This document shows positions 51,877 through 61,259 of a stretch of 64,000 nucleotides of DNA, piece after piece (positions within the stretch are counted from its first letter, which is position 1; each line of letters starts with the position of its first letter). Below the pieces are notes generated by a model, which was not told the DNA's origin, made no database searches, and saw nothing but the letters and a program-made list of their open reading frames with translations. Location of the stretch: assembly GCA_050247255.1 (NCBI GenBank), contig JBFWUM010000014.1, forward strand, positions 1-64,000, read 5' to 3'. The position numbers and the translations under genes were made by a program. This DNA comes from JBFWUM01 sp050247255. GTDB lineage: Bacteria; Acidobacteriota; Vicinamibacteria; Vicinamibacterales; UBA2999.

Positions 51877-52782
51877 ATGGCCCCCGATACACGGACGCTG
51901 CGCCTGGCCTGGCTGGCCTGGGTGGTGATCTGCATCGTCTGGGGGACGACCTTCCTCGGCATCCGCATTGCCCTCGACGGCATTCCGCCGGCGCTCATCG
52001 GCGGCATCCGCTACACCGTGGCCGGCGTCGTGCTGGCGGCAGTGCTGCTGCTGCGCGGCGAGCGGCTGCCGGCGCGCGCCAACTGGGGCGGGCTGGCGCT
52101 GCTTGGCTTCCTGATGATGGTCCTCGGCAACGGCGGCGTGATCTGGGCGCAGCAGTGGGTGCCAAGCGGCATTGCGGCGGTCATCGTCGCCTCGGCGCCG
52201 TTCTGGATGAGCGGCATGGAGGCCGCGCTGCCCAACGGCGACCGGCTGACGAAGCGCACCGCGCTCGGGCTGTTCATCGGGTTTGCCGGGATCGTGCTGC
52301 TCGCCTGGCCCTCGCTGACCGCTGGCGGCGTGTCGGGGCGGCGTTTCCTGCTCGGGGTGCTCGCCATTCAAATCGGCGGCATCGGCTGGTCGGCCGGGTC
52401 GATCTACTCGCGGCGGCACGCCCGCGAGGAGAACGTGCTGATGGCGTCGGCGCTGCAGATGCTCTTCGGCGGCCTGATGATGTTTGCCCTGGCGCACCTC
52501 CGCGGCGAGTGGGGGAGTCTTACCTTCAGCGCCCGGGCCTGGTGGGCCGAGCTCTACCTGATCGTGGCCGGGTCGCTCGTGGGCTACACGTCGTACGTCT
52601 TTGCCCTGAAACACCTGCCGGTTTCCACGGTGTCGCTCTATGCGTACGTCAACCCGGTGATCGCCGTGTTGGTGGGCGTCTGGCTGGCGAATGAGCCGTT
52701 TGGCTGGCGGGGGGCAGGAGCGGCTGTATTGGTGATGCTGGGGGTGGTGGTGGTCAGGTCAAAAGTAAAAGGTCAAAGGTGA
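51877..52782 (+). CDS. EamA/DMT family transporter
   Basis: 301 aa with ten hydrophobic segments and two EamA repeats (WVVICIVWGTTFLGIRIAL; YASALQ-type second half with SLVGYTSYVFALKHLPVSTVSL). Probable metabolite exporter of the drug/metabolite family; substrate unknown. ATG at 51877 preferred to a GTG 18 bases upstream. The last residues (SKVKGQR) and TGA are in an array. Confidence 0.9.
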   Translation: MAPDTRTLRLAWLAWVVICIVWGTTFLGIRIALDGIPPALIGGIRYTVAGVVLAAVLLLRGERLPARANWGGLALLGFLMMVLGNGGVIWAQQWVPSGIAAVIVASAPFWMSGMEAALPNGDRLTKRTALGLFIGFAGIVLLAWPSLTAGGVSGRRFLLGVLAIQIGGIGWSAGSIYSRRHAREENVLMASALQMLFGGLMMFALAHLRGEWGSLTFSARAWWAELYLIVAGSLVGYTSYVFALKHLPVSTVSLYAYVNPVIAVLVGVWLANEPFGWRGAGAAVLVMLGVVVVRSKVKGQR

Positions 52783-52828
52783 AGTACCGAGGTACTTACC
52801 TTTGACCTTGGCCCTTTGCCCTTTGACC
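52757..52828. repeat. 7-bp-period inverted arrays (GGTCAAA family)
   Basis: Arm 1: four units (52757-52784); palindromic loop TACCGAGGTA; arm 2: five TTTGACC-type units (52794-52828). It lies between convergent genes and contains the EamA stop. Confidence 0.88.
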
Positions 52829-52839
52829 TCGCGTGGTCG

Positions 52840-52989
52840 TCAGACCACGCGCCGTCCGCTGACCAGCCGCACCAGGAACAGGACCACGGCGATGACCAGC
52901 AGGATCCAGATGAAGTTCCCGAGCGTATAGCCGCTGACCATCCCGAGCAGCCAGAGGATGATCAGAATGATCGCAATGGTTTCGAGCAC
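52840..52989 (-). CDS. lmo0937-family small membrane protein
   Basis: 49 aa. Two hydrophobic segments (TIAIILIILWLLGMVSGY and FIWILLVIAVVLFLVRL) and the C-terminal G-R-R match the DUF5670/lmo0937 family. Start chosen at the GTG preceded by AGGGAGGG; a longer TTG start (53022) adds 11 polar residues. Its role is unknown; often stress-linked. Confidence 0.75.
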   Translation of the reverse strand: MLETIAIILIILWLLGMVSGYTLGNFIWILLVIAVVLFLVRLVSGRRVV

Positions 52990-53036
52990 GTCAGAACCCT
53001 CCCTCGGGGTCCTGCTGTGCAACGGACGTTCCGCTC

Positions 53037-53152
53037 GATGGTCGGTGGTCGATGGTCGGTGGTCGTTGAGGTTGCGGAGATAACGGAAGGGCTAGGCGCC
53101 GAATGCCTCAGCTAAACCGACCCCGACCACCGACCCCCGACCACCGACTATC
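53037..53152. repeat. 7-bp-period inverted arrays (GGTGGTC family) at fabZ 3' end
   Basis: Arm 1 from 53037 (GATGGTC/GGTGGTC, four clean units); arm 2 53119-53152 (GACCACC type; one 6-base unit). The fabZ stop (53148-53150) lies inside arm 2. Loop about 50 bases. Confidence 0.85.
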
Positions 53153-53600
53153 CAGCCGCCGGGCCCAGCGCGAACGTCATCGTGCCGCTGACGACGATAC
53201 GGCCGTTGACGCGGGCGAAGCCATCGAGCTGCCCCATGCGGTTGCGCAGCCGCTTGACGCGCGCCTCGATCTCGACCACGTCGCCCGGGTTGACCGGGGC
53301 GCGGTAGCGGACGCGCTCGATGCCCATGAAGAAGATCAGCTTCTCGCGGTTTTCGGGCTTGGAGAGAATCAGGATGGCGCCCACCTGCGCGACCGCCTCG
53401 GTGAGGATCGTCGGCGGCAGCGCCGGCGGCTCGCCCGGCTGGTGCGACAGGTAGCGCTCGTTGAGCGAGACGTTCTTGATGCCCACAATCCGCTTGTCGG
53501 TCTCGAGCTCGGTGATCCGGTCGACCAGCAGGAACGGGTAGCGATGCGGGATGATCCGCTCGATCGCCGTGTAATCCAGGGGCAGCGTGAGGTCTGACAT
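53148..53600 (-). CDS. fabZ: 3-hydroxyacyl-ACP dehydratase
   Basis: 150 aa. The hot-dog fold active site is IIPHRYPFLLVDRI with catalytic His, and Glu in PPTILTEAVAQVGAIL. It dehydrates 3-hydroxyacyl-ACP in type II fatty-acid synthesis. Start ATG (MSDLTLPLDYTAIER) at 53600; upstream in-frame codons overlap the divergent phosphatase. Stop in a heptamer array. Confidence 0.95.
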   Translation of the reverse strand: MSDLTLPLDYTAIERIIPHRYPFLLVDRITELETDKRIVGIKNVSLNERYLSHQPGEPPALPPTILTEAVAQVGAILILSKPENREKLIFFMGIERVRYRAPVNPGDVVEIEARVKRLRNRMGQLDGFARVNGRIVVSGTMTFALGPAAG

Positions 53601-53613
53601 GGGGACCGTCCAG

Positions 53614-53619
53614 TATAAT
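53614..53619 (+). promoter_or_regulatory. possible -10 element
   Basis: TATAAT, 18 bases before the ATG of the GAF-GAF-PP2C gene, in the gap between it and divergent fabZ. No convincing -35 at 17 bases. Confidence 0.35.
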
Positions 53620-53637
53620 CCGGGCACTCCGCCATCG

Positions 53638-55398
53638 ATGGACTCCCCTCGCCCCGCTTCCGACACCGAGCTCCTCTCGACCCTCTTTGACCTGGGACGC
53701 GATGTCACCTCGGTGCTCGACCTGGAGGAGCTGCTGGAGCGCATTCCGCAGCTCATCGCCCGCATTGCCAGCTTCAGCGCGTTTTCGGTCTACCTGCTCG
53801 ACGAGAAGCGGCAGGAGCTGACGGTCGCCTACTCGGTGGGCTACCCGGACCAGGTCACGCCGACGCTGCACCTGAAGGTCGGGCAGGGGGTGGTCGGCGC
53901 GGCGGTGGAGGAAGGCCGGCCGATCCTCGTCAACGACATCCGGCAGGAGCCGCGCTACCGCGGGCCGCTGCGCAACATGCTGTCGCAGCTGGCGGTCCCG
54001 ATGCGGCGGAAGGGGCGCGTCATCGGCGCCCTCAACCTGCTCAACAAGAAGCCGGGGGCGTTCACCAGCCAGGACGAGGCGCTGCTGCGGCAGTTCGCGG
54101 CGCACGTCGCGGTGGCGATCGAGAACGCGCGGCTGTTCCGGTCGGAACGCCACTACATCGACACGCTCGAAACGCTCGCCGAGATCGGGCGCGAGATGTC
54201 GTCGATCCTCGACCTCGACGTCCTGCTGACGCGCATTGCCAGCCTCACCAAGCGGCTGATCGACTACCGGACCTTCGGCATCCTGCTCGTCAACGAGCAG
54301 ACGCAGATGCTCGAGATGAAGCTTGCCGTCCGCTACGGCGAGGAGGGGACGGCCAAGAACATCAAGCTCGGTGAGGGGCTGGTGGGCTGGGCGGCGGTCA
54401 ACCGCGAGCCGCTGCTCGTGTCGGACGTCTCGAAGGATCCGCGTTACCTGAACCTGGTGCCGGACGCGAAGTCGGAGCTGGTGGTGCCGATGCTGATCAA
54501 GGACCGGTGCATCGGCGTCTTCGACCTGGAAAGCCCCGAACTCGACGCGTTCACCAAGGAGCACAAGGAGCTGCTCACGCTGCTGGCGAGCCAGGCGGCG
54601 GTGGCCATCGAGAACGCCCGCCTTTACGAAGAGGTGACGCGCAACGAGGAGCGGATCGAGAAGGAGCTCCGCTTTGCGCAGCGGGTGCAGAAGGCGCTGC
54701 TGCCGACCGAGCCGCCGACGCGGCTCAAGGGAGCGGATGTCGCCGGCCGCTTCGAGCCGGCCCACGAGCTGGGTGGCGACGTGCACGACTTCCTCGCCCC
54801 CGAGGCCCACAGCCTGGTGGTCGCCGTCGGCGACGTGTCGGGCAAGGGAGCGCCGGCGGCGCTCTACGGCGCCTTTGCCGCGGAGCTCGTGCGCTCGCGC
54901 ACGCTGCGGCGGCGCTATACGCCCGATCGTTTCAGCGTGTCCGGCGTGCTCCAGTCGATGAACACCATCCTCCACGAGCGCCAGCTCGAGGAGTACTACT
55001 GCACGCTCTGCTACGCGTTCTTCGACTTCAAGCGTCGATCGGTGACGATCTCCAACTCGGGGCTGCCGTACCCCATTCATTGCTCGGGCGATGAGTGCGG
55101 GCAGATCGAGCTGCCAGGCGTGCCGCTCGGATCGTTTCCGGGTGTGACCTACGACGAGAAGTCGGTGCCGCTGAAGAAGGGGGATGTGTTCGTGTTCTGC
55201 ACGGACGGCATCTTCGAGGCGCTGGATCCGGCGGGCAAGGAATTTGGTGCCCGGCGGCTGTCGCAGGTGGTGAGCGACAACCGCGCGGGCACCGCGCGCA
55301 ACATCGTGGACGCGATCTTCGACGCGGTGACCGCCTTCCGCGGCACCGTCGATCAGATCGACGACATGACCGCGGTGGCGGTGAAAATCACTGCGTAA
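53638..55398 (+). CDS. GAF-GAF-PP2C (SpoIIE/RsbU-type) phosphatase
   Basis: 586 aa. Two GAF domains (~30-180 and ~200-340) with a short linker, then a helical link and a PP2C SpoIIE domain (GGDVHDFLAPEAHSLVVAVG, DVSGKGAPAALYGAFAAELV, CTDGIFEA) with the usual metal-binding Asp residues. Such proteins dephosphorylate anti-sigma-factor antagonists (RsbV type). None is nearby. ATG at 53638; upstream codons lie in the fabZ 5' end. Confidence 0.93.
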   Translation: MDSPRPASDTELLSTLFDLGRDVTSVLDLEELLERIPQLIARIASFSAFSVYLLDEKRQELTVAYSVGYPDQVTPTLHLKVGQGVVGAAVEEGRPILVNDIRQEPRYRGPLRNMLSQLAVPMRRKGRVIGALNLLNKKPGAFTSQDEALLRQFAAHVAVAIENARLFRSERHYIDTLETLAEIGREMSSILDLDVLLTRIASLTKRLIDYRTFGILLVNEQTQMLEMKLAVRYGEEGTAKNIKLGEGLVGWAAVNREPLLVSDVSKDPRYLNLVPDAKSELVVPMLIKDRCIGVFDLESPELDAFTKEHKELLTLLASQAAVAIENARLYEEVTRNEERIEKELRFAQRVQKALLPTEPPTRLKGADVAGRFEPAHELGGDVHDFLAPEAHSLVVAVGDVSGKGAPAALYGAFAAELVRSRTLRRRYTPDRFSVSGVLQSMNTILHERQLEEYYCTLCYAFFDFKRRSVTISNSGLPYPIHCSGDECGQIELPGVPLGSFPGVTYDEKSVPLKKGDVFVFCTDGIFEALDPAGKEFGARRLSQVVSDNRAGTARNIVDAIFDAVTAFRGTVDQIDDMTAVAVKITA

Positions 55399-55462
55399 TT
55401 CAGAATGCAGAATTCACAATTCAGAATTCAATTCTGAATTCTGCATCCTTGAATTCTGAATT
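55398..55462. repeat. 7-bp-period inverted arrays (ATTCAGA family)
   Basis: Arm 1: four units (55398-55425); arm 2: ATTCTGA units with one 8-base slip (55431-55462). AT-rich, between convergent genes. The TAA of the phosphatase (55396-55398) and the TAA of the lipoprotein (55461-55463) touch its two ends. Confidence 0.92.
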
Positions 55463-55805
55463 ACCTGATATCCCGATCCTCTTCCTGCAAGTGCAGGCCG
55501 ATCGACCGGCCGCCGAACACCGCCACCTCTGAGACCTTCCCCTTCACCCTGACCCTCGCGCCGCTCCTCGGCGCGCGGTTCGAGTTCGACACCACCGTGA
55601 GTTCCCCGGTCCCATCGTCCACGGAATAGAGCTGGAAGGGGACGAGCGGGATGCCCCAGCTGCGCGTGACCGTGCCGCTGACGCTGACCGACTTGTCGTC
55701 GTACTTGTCGGGCTGGTTCTGCAGTTCGGCAATCCGCACCCCGCGCGCCGCGCAGGCGCTGAAGGCGAGGGCGAGGACGATGGTGACGGGCAGCAGTCTC
55801 TTCAT
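55461..55805 (-). CDS. OB-fold lipoprotein
   Basis: 114 aa. Lipobox FSAC with Cys18 after a hydrophobic leader (KRLLPVTIVLALAF). The rest (YDDKSVSVSGTVTRSWGIPL, ARVRVKGKVSEVAVFGG) is an OB-fold of the DUF4969/NirD-like type, periplasmic. Start at MKRLLPV; longer in-frame starts remove the signal. Confidence 0.8.
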   Translation of the reverse strand: MKRLLPVTIVLALAFSACAARGVRIAELQNQPDKYDDKSVSVSGTVTRSWGIPLVPFQLYSVDDGTGELTVVSNSNRAPRSGARVRVKGKVSEVAVFGGRSIGLHLQEEDRDIR

Positions 55806-55994
55806 ACGCGTCTCCAAGGGGCCGCGGTCGGATCGTGAAGGTGATCCCGGGTAGCGGCGATGCCAGCGCCTGCCTGAAGTTACGCCCCCGGGTGATCCGC
55901 CGCGGCCTGGCCAGAGGCGGATCAATTCCTGTACCCGGGCGCGCGGGCTCGATTTGCCTGATTCCTACGGGTTTGCCCGGCGGGACGTCCTCTG

Positions 55995-56044
55995 CAGGGG
56001 GCAGGGAGAAGGGGGAAGGGGGACAGGGCTGGGCCAGGCACTAG
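55995..56044. repeat. 7-bp-period array at the glnA stop
   Basis: Units CAGGGGG / AAGGGGG, one slip, ending GCACTAG. The TAG of glnA (56041-56043 on the minus strand) is in its last unit. It shares the block GGGCTGGGCCAGG with the array at 43652. Confidence 0.85.
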
Positions 56045-57372
56045 TACGTGTTCAGATACCTCTCGATCTCCCACGGCGAGACGTGGCGGATGTAGCTGTC
56101 CCACTCCTCGCGCTTGGCGGCGAGGAAGTGGTCGAAGATGTGATCGCCGAGCGTCTCGCGCATCAGGTCGCTCTTTTCGAGTTCATCGAGCGCTTCGCTC
56201 AGGTTGCCCGGCAGCTCGTCGATGCGCAGGTGGCGCCGCTCGCGGTGGCTCATCTTGTAGATGTTCTTGTTCACCGGCGGCCCGGGGTCGCGCTGCTGCT
56301 CGATGCCGTCAAGACCGGCGCGCAGCATCACGGCCAGCGCCAGGTACGGGTTGCACGACGGATCGGGCATGCGCAGCTCGATGCGCGTATTCACCCCGCG
56401 CGCGGCCGGCACGCGGACGAGCGGGCTGCGGTTCTTCTCTGACCACGCGATCGCGGTGGGCGCCTCGTAGCCGGGCACGAGCCGCTTGAACGAATTCACC
56501 AGCGGGTTGGTGATCGCGCAGAAGTGCTTGGCGTGCTTCAGCAGCCCGCCGATGTAGTGACGGCAGGTCCTGCTCAACTGCCCCTCGGCCGCCGCGTCGT
56601 AAAACGCGTTCTTGCCGCCGCTGAACAGCGCCTGGTGCGTGTGCATGCCGCTGCCGTTGATGCCGAAGACCGGCTTGGGCATGAACGTCGCGTGCAATCC
56701 GTTGCGGTTGGCCACGTTCTTCACCACGAACCGGAACGTGCTCACGTTGTCGGCGGTGATCAGCGCATCGTCATAACGGAAATCGACCTCGTGCTGGCCG
56801 GGCGCCACCTCGTGGTGGGCCGCCTCGACATGGAACCCCATCTGCTCGAGGGCCAGGACGATCTCGCGGCGCACGTCCTCGCCAAGATCCACCGGCATCA
56901 GGTCGAAGTAGCCGCCGGCGTCGTGGGTCTCGGTCGTCGGCTCGCCGCCGGGACGGCGCTGGAAGAGGAAGAACTCGGCCTCGGGGCCGGCCTTCATCGT
57001 GAACCCGAGTTCCGCAGCCTGGGCGATGACGCGCTTCAGCGTGGAGCGCGGGCAGCCGGCAAACGCCGACCCGTCGGGGTTGGCAATGTCGCAGATGATC
57101 CGGCCGACGCGCTCGGAGCCGGCATAGCTCCAGGGAAAGATCTGGAAGGTGTCGAGGTCCGGCTTCAGGTACATGTCGGACTCCTCGACCCGCACGAAGC
57201 CCTCGATCGACGAGCCGTCGAACATGATCCTGCCGTCGAGCGCCTCCTCGAACTGCCGGTCCGGCACCTCCACGTTTTTCAGCGCCCCGAGAATGTCGGT
57301 GAACTGCAGGCGCATGAACTTGACCTTCTCGCGTTGCGCCCGCTCGAGCAGTTTCGCCCGGCGATCGTCCTT
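56041..57372 (-). CDS. glnA: type I glutamine synthetase, 5' end in gap
   Basis: Catalytic core nearly complete. Begins in the gap: the frame runs open upstream of the first ATG (57315) as KDDRRAKLLERAQREKVKF, the typical GS N-terminal helix, so the real start lies in the 57373-57472 N run. Key blocks: MFDGSSIEGF, AGPEAEFFLF, the catalytic HHEVAPGQHEVDFRY, NGSGMHTHQAL and the terminal RNKNIYKMS-like NKNIYKMSHRER. The latter matches GSI-alpha rather than the adenylylated Tyr of GSI-beta. Stop in a heptamer array. Confidence 0.93.
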   Translation of the reverse strand, partial: KDDRRAKLLERAQREKVKFMRLQFTDILGALKNVEVPDRQFEEALDGRIMFDGSSIEGFVRVEESDMYLKPDLDTFQIFPWSYAGSERVGRIICDIANPDGSAFAGCPRSTLKRVIAQAAELGFTMKAGPEAEFFLFQRRPGGEPTTETHDAGGYFDLMPVDLGEDVRREIVLALEQMGFHVEAAHHEVAPGQHEVDFRYDDALITADNVSTFRFVVKNVANRNGLHATFMPKPVFGINGSGMHTHQALFSGGKNAFYDAAAEGQLSRTCRHYIGGLLKHAKHFCAITNPLVNSFKRLVPGYEAPTAIAWSEKNRSPLVRVPAARGVNTRIELRMPDPSCNPYLALAVMLRAGLDGIEQQRDPGPPVNKNIYKMSHRERRHLRIDELPGNLSEALDELEKSDLMRETLGDHIFDHFLAAKREEWDSYIRHVSPWEIERYLNTY

Positions 57373-57472
57373 NNNNNNNNNNNNNNNNNNNNNNNNNNNN
57401 NNNNNNNNNNNNNNNNNNNNNNNNNNNNNNNNNNNNNNNNNNNNNNNNNNNNNNNNNNNNNNNNNNNNNNNN
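57373..57472. other. assembly gap (100 N)
   Basis: Exactly 100 N between the 5' ends of glnA and the PDZ gene. True length unknown. An open frame crossing it on the plus strand is artificial. Confidence 0.98.
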
Positions 57473-58068
57473 GCGCGGGCGCCGAAGTGCGCGAGGTGGT
57501 TGCTGATACGCCGGCTCAGCGGGCCGGCTTCAGGGCCGGCGACGTCATCGTGGAATTCGACGGCGAACGCGTGCGCAGCGCCAGCCAGCTCGCGCGACTG
57601 GTGCGGGAAACACCGCCGGGACGGCAGGTCGAGGCGGTCATCAGGCGGCAGGGGCAGCGCCAGACCCTGCAGGTCACGACGGACGAGCGGCGGGCCGGTT
57701 TCGACCTGCCGGAATTCCAGCTTCGCGACGATCTGCAGGCGTTACCGGGCGACCGGCTGTTCGAGATGCCGCTGCCCCGGCTGCGGCGAGGGGATCGCAT
57801 CGGTACCACGCTCCAGCCGCTCAACGAGCAACTGGCCGAATACTTCGGGGTGAAAGAAGGGGTGCTCGTCTCGTCGGTGGCAGCCGATTCCGCGGCGGCA
57901 AGGGCGGGGCTGAAGGCCGGCGACGTCATCACCGCGGTCAACGGACGCGGCGTCCGCGATCCCAACGACGTGCGCGACGCCATGCGCCGCGGGTCAGGAC
58001 GTGACGCCCTGGACCTTCAAATCACGCGCGAGAAGCAGTCGCAGTCGATTCGGATCCCGGCTTCGTGA
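57473..58068 (+). CDS. PDZ-domain (HtrA/Do-like) protein, 5' part in gap
   Basis: About 198 aa visible, open into the gap. Two PDZ domains: EVVADTPAQRAGFRAGDVIV and VSSVAADSAAARAGLKAGDV. The layout matches the C-terminus of HtrA/DegP-type proteases; the Ser protease domain would lie in or before the gap, so the call rests on PDZs only. TGA at 58066. Confidence 0.75.
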
Positions 58069-58087
58069 ACTTCGTGCTCGTGGTGGT

Positions 58088-61000
58088 TTAGAAACTGAGC
58101 TTCACGCCAAACTGCATCTCACGCGGGCTTCGGGCGCTGAAGATGCGCCCGAAGTTCGGCGTGCCGAAGATCCGGTTCGGCAGGTCGAAATTCGCGCGAT
58201 TGAGGACGTTGAACACCTCCCACCGGAACTCCAGCGAGCGCGAGCCGCCGATGCTCCAGGTCCTGGCCACCGACGTATCGAGCGACGCGTAGCCGGGGCC
58301 GAGCACGCTGTTGCGCGGCGCGTTGCCGAAGGTGAAGGGCGCCGGCAGCGAGAACGCGCCGGTGTCGAACCAGCGGTCGGCGCTGCGCTGAGCGCGCGGC
58401 AGGTTGGGATCGCCGGACTGGTTCGGCCGCTGCGCGGGGCCGGCGCCGATGTTCGCCTGATCGACACCGAGGTTCACCGTGAACGGCGCCCCGGACTGCG
58501 CCGAGAACACCGCGTTTACGCGCCATCCGCGCGGCAGCTCGTAGGTGCCACTGGCCACGAACGCGTGGGTGTGATCGAAGCTCGAACGGGCCCACTCGCC
58601 GGTTTCGTCAAAAATGTTGCGGACATCCTGCGGCACGTTCGTTTCGGCCTCGGTCGCGCCGGGGCTCGACGCATCGTCCCAGGAGGTCGACAGCGTATAG
58701 CTGGCGCTGTAGGCCAGGCGACTGCGAAGGCGCCGCTCGGCCTTGAAGGTCACGCCGTGGTAGATCGACTTGCCGTCGAACCGGATGGCGCGGATCGCGC
58801 CAAGCTCCGGGATCGGCCGCCGCGCCTGGATGGAGCCGGGGCCCGGCTCCGGCACGTTGTGGACCGTCGCATTGTCCGCGGCCAGCGTCCACGTCCCCAT
58901 GTAGCTCACTTCCACCATCGTCGAGGGCACCAGCTCGTATTGCAGGCCGCCGCTCCAGGTCTGCGAGTACTCGACGGCGTAGTCGTAGTTCATGATGCTC
59001 GGGCTGATCACCCCGGTCGGGTCAGCCACGAGGATGTTGCGCGTCTGGAACGCCGGCACGATCTGCGTGGCCGGCACGTCCACCTGCTTGGCGTAGAAGA
59101 ACGGCAGGTTACGCGCGAGCGCGGTCTGCACGCTGTACGCCCACTGGTTGAGGAAGATGCCGTAGCCGCCGCGCACGACGCCGCGGCCGTCGGCGAGCGA
59201 CCACGCGAAGCCGGTGCGCGGCGCCAGGCGGACCGTGCTCGGGCTGAGCAGGCCACGCTCCCAGCCGGCCTCCGCCGACGTCACGTAGGGAATCGGGATC
59301 AGCGGCAGCAGCGCCTCCGCGGCGGGGTTGATCTGCCCCTGTTCGTCGCTGGCGATGACGAAGCGGCCGCCCGGCGTGTCGAGGTCGAGCGACGACAGAC
59401 GGTTGTCGGTCGCGCGCATGTGCTGGTTGTACTCGTAGCGCAGTCCGATGTTGAGCGTGAGGTTGTCGCGGACGCGCCAGTCGTCCTGCACGAACAGGTG
59501 CAGCCAGTTGGTGCGGCCGTCCTCGTCGCCGCGGCCTATGCCGGCGACGGCCGACGTGGGATAGCCGCGCAGGAAATCGCCGAAGGCGTTGGCGGTGAAC
59601 TGGCCCGTAAAGGTGAAGGCGCCGCGCGCGTTGTCCGGCTGCTCAGGGCGGAACCGCAGGTGGAAGTAGTAGGCGCCGAACTTGATGCGGTGCCGCCCGC
59701 GGTCGAGCATCACGTTCTCGTACAGCTCGAAGTGCTCGTTGTTCCGCGAGACGGTCGTCGTCGGATCCCCAAACGTGCTGTACAGCCCGCGGGTCGCAAT
59801 CTGCGGGAAGCCGGCGTCGCGTGGATCCGTTGTCACGCCCAGCAGCCCCGCCTGGCCGGCAAACGCGACTCCCTGGTTCGCGTTCGTCTGCCCGCCCCGA
59901 ACCGACAGCCAGCCGCCGCGCAGCTCGTTGAGCCACGTGGTCGAGAAGACGCGGGTGTGGCTGACAACCGCATTGCGTGAGACGGTGTTGACGCGCCGGC
60001 CGAAGCCTGGAACCAGTGTTTCCTGCAGCGCGCTCGTGCCGAACGGCTGCGCGTCGTCGGCGTCGAAGGTGCTGAAGCGCCCGAACAGCTGATCGGAACC
60101 GGTCAGCTGGTGATCGATGCGGAGGCTGATCTGATCGACCTGGCGATCCTGCTCCTCCGACACCACCAGGTTCTGAAGTTCACCGGGGCGGTTCGGCAGC
60201 GGCACGTGCGCCAGCAGAGCAGTCGCGATCGGATCGATGTCTTCCGGGGCAATCTGCACTGTTCCAAGGTGTCCGGCGCGGGCGGCGGCGCTCGGGACCG
60301 AGAACGTGCGGGTCTGCTCGCGCCGCAGGCGCTGGCCTTCGTAGCTGCCGAAGAAGAATGTGCGGCCGCGAAGAATCGGGCCGCCCATCGCGCCGCCGAA
60401 CTGGTTCTGCCGCAGCAGCGGCTTCGGCTCGTCGTCCGGAGCGAAGTAGTCTCGGGCGTCGAAGCGCTCGTTGCGGATGAACTCGAACAGGCTGCCGCGA
60501 ATCACGTTCGTGCCGGCACGCGTGGCGACGTTGATGAGCGCCGATGCCTTGCCGCCGAACTCCGCCGGGTACTGGGACTTCTGGATCTTGAACTCCTGGA
60601 TCGAATCGACTGAGGGGTTGATCACCAGGTTGTTGAACAGCTCGTCGGTCACCTTCACGCCGTCGAGCAGGTAGATGTTGTGGCCCGATCGCTGGCCGCC
60701 GACATTTGGGAGCGGCCCCGCCTGCTGCAGCGCCTCGCCACGCGTGCCGCCGGGCGGAATGACGACGGCGTCGGAGAGCTGAGCGAGCGCCAGGAAATTC
60801 CGTCCGTTGAGCGGCACCTGGACGACCCGCTGGTTGTCGATGACGTCGCTGATCTCGGCGGTGTTCGCCTGCAGCAGCGGGGCCTCGCCGGTGACGACGA
60901 TCTCCTCGGTCAGGCCGCCGACTTCGAGCACGAGATCGATCTGGAGCCGTTGGCCGAGCAGCACGGTCAGGCCGGGGCGAACGACGCGACGAAAGCCGGG

Positions 61001-61243
61001 AAGCTCGGAGGTGAGGGTGTAGGTGCCGACCCGCAGCGACGGCAGCAGGAACTGCCCCTGCTCGTCCGTCACCCGCTCGATGCGGGTGCCCGATTCGACG
61101 TGTTCGGCAACGATGGTGACGCCGGGCAGGATGCCGCCCTGCGCGTCGCGGACCACGCCCGAAATGTCACCGGTGTTCGTCTGGGCGGCGAGGGCTGCCC
61201 CGAAGAGGAGGATGAGTGCGGTGCCGAGAAGAAGGCGTCGCAT
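58088..61243 (-). CDS. TonB-dependent receptor, Oar-like, with CarboxypepD-reg domain
   Basis: 1051 aa. Signal peptide MRRLLLGTALILLFGAALAA; then a carboxypeptidase-regulatory Ig-like domain (GDISGVVRDAQGGILPGVTI), plug domain (EEIVVTGEAPLLQANTAEIS), and a long barrel ending in MQFGVKLSF with the terminal aromatic. Typical of Acidobacteriota and Bacteroidota Oar/SusC-like receptors. No adjacent SusD. Ligand unknown. Confidence 0.9.
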   Translation of the reverse strand: MRRLLLGTALILLFGAALAAQTNTGDISGVVRDAQGGILPGVTIVAEHVESGTRIERVTDEQGQFLLPSLRVGTYTLTSELPGFRRVVRPGLTVLLGQRLQIDLVLEVGGLTEEIVVTGEAPLLQANTAEISDVIDNQRVVQVPLNGRNFLALAQLSDAVVIPPGGTRGEALQQAGPLPNVGGQRSGHNIYLLDGVKVTDELFNNLVINPSVDSIQEFKIQKSQYPAEFGGKASALINVATRAGTNVIRGSLFEFIRNERFDARDYFAPDDEPKPLLRQNQFGGAMGGPILRGRTFFFGSYEGQRLRREQTRTFSVPSAAARAGHLGTVQIAPEDIDPIATALLAHVPLPNRPGELQNLVVSEEQDRQVDQISLRIDHQLTGSDQLFGRFSTFDADDAQPFGTSALQETLVPGFGRRVNTVSRNAVVSHTRVFSTTWLNELRGGWLSVRGGQTNANQGVAFAGQAGLLGVTTDPRDAGFPQIATRGLYSTFGDPTTTVSRNNEHFELYENVMLDRGRHRIKFGAYYFHLRFRPEQPDNARGAFTFTGQFTANAFGDFLRGYPTSAVAGIGRGDEDGRTNWLHLFVQDDWRVRDNLTLNIGLRYEYNQHMRATDNRLSSLDLDTPGGRFVIASDEQGQINPAAEALLPLIPIPYVTSAEAGWERGLLSPSTVRLAPRTGFAWSLADGRGVVRGGYGIFLNQWAYSVQTALARNLPFFYAKQVDVPATQIVPAFQTRNILVADPTGVISPSIMNYDYAVEYSQTWSGGLQYELVPSTMVEVSYMGTWTLAADNATVHNVPEPGPGSIQARRPIPELGAIRAIRFDGKSIYHGVTFKAERRLRSRLAYSASYTLSTSWDDASSPGATEAETNVPQDVRNIFDETGEWARSSFDHTHAFVASGTYELPRGWRVNAVFSAQSGAPFTVNLGVDQANIGAGPAQRPNQSGDPNLPRAQRSADRWFDTGAFSLPAPFTFGNAPRNSVLGPGYASLDTSVARTWSIGGSRSLEFRWEVFNVLNRANFDLPNRIFGTPNFGRIFSARSPREMQFGVKLSF

Positions 61244-61259
61244 GACGCCGATATTCTAG

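Noticed and set aside
53092..55080. 662 aa minus-strand open frame
   Set aside because: Antisense to the GAF-GAF-PP2C gene; composition is rich in Arg/Val/His as expected of a shadow.
56524..58068. 514 aa plus-strand frame across the N gap
   Set aside because: It joins the glnA shadow with the PDZ gene through placeholder N; only the part after the gap is kept.
58001..59980. 659 aa plus-strand open frame
   Set aside because: Antisense to the TonB receptor, no motif.
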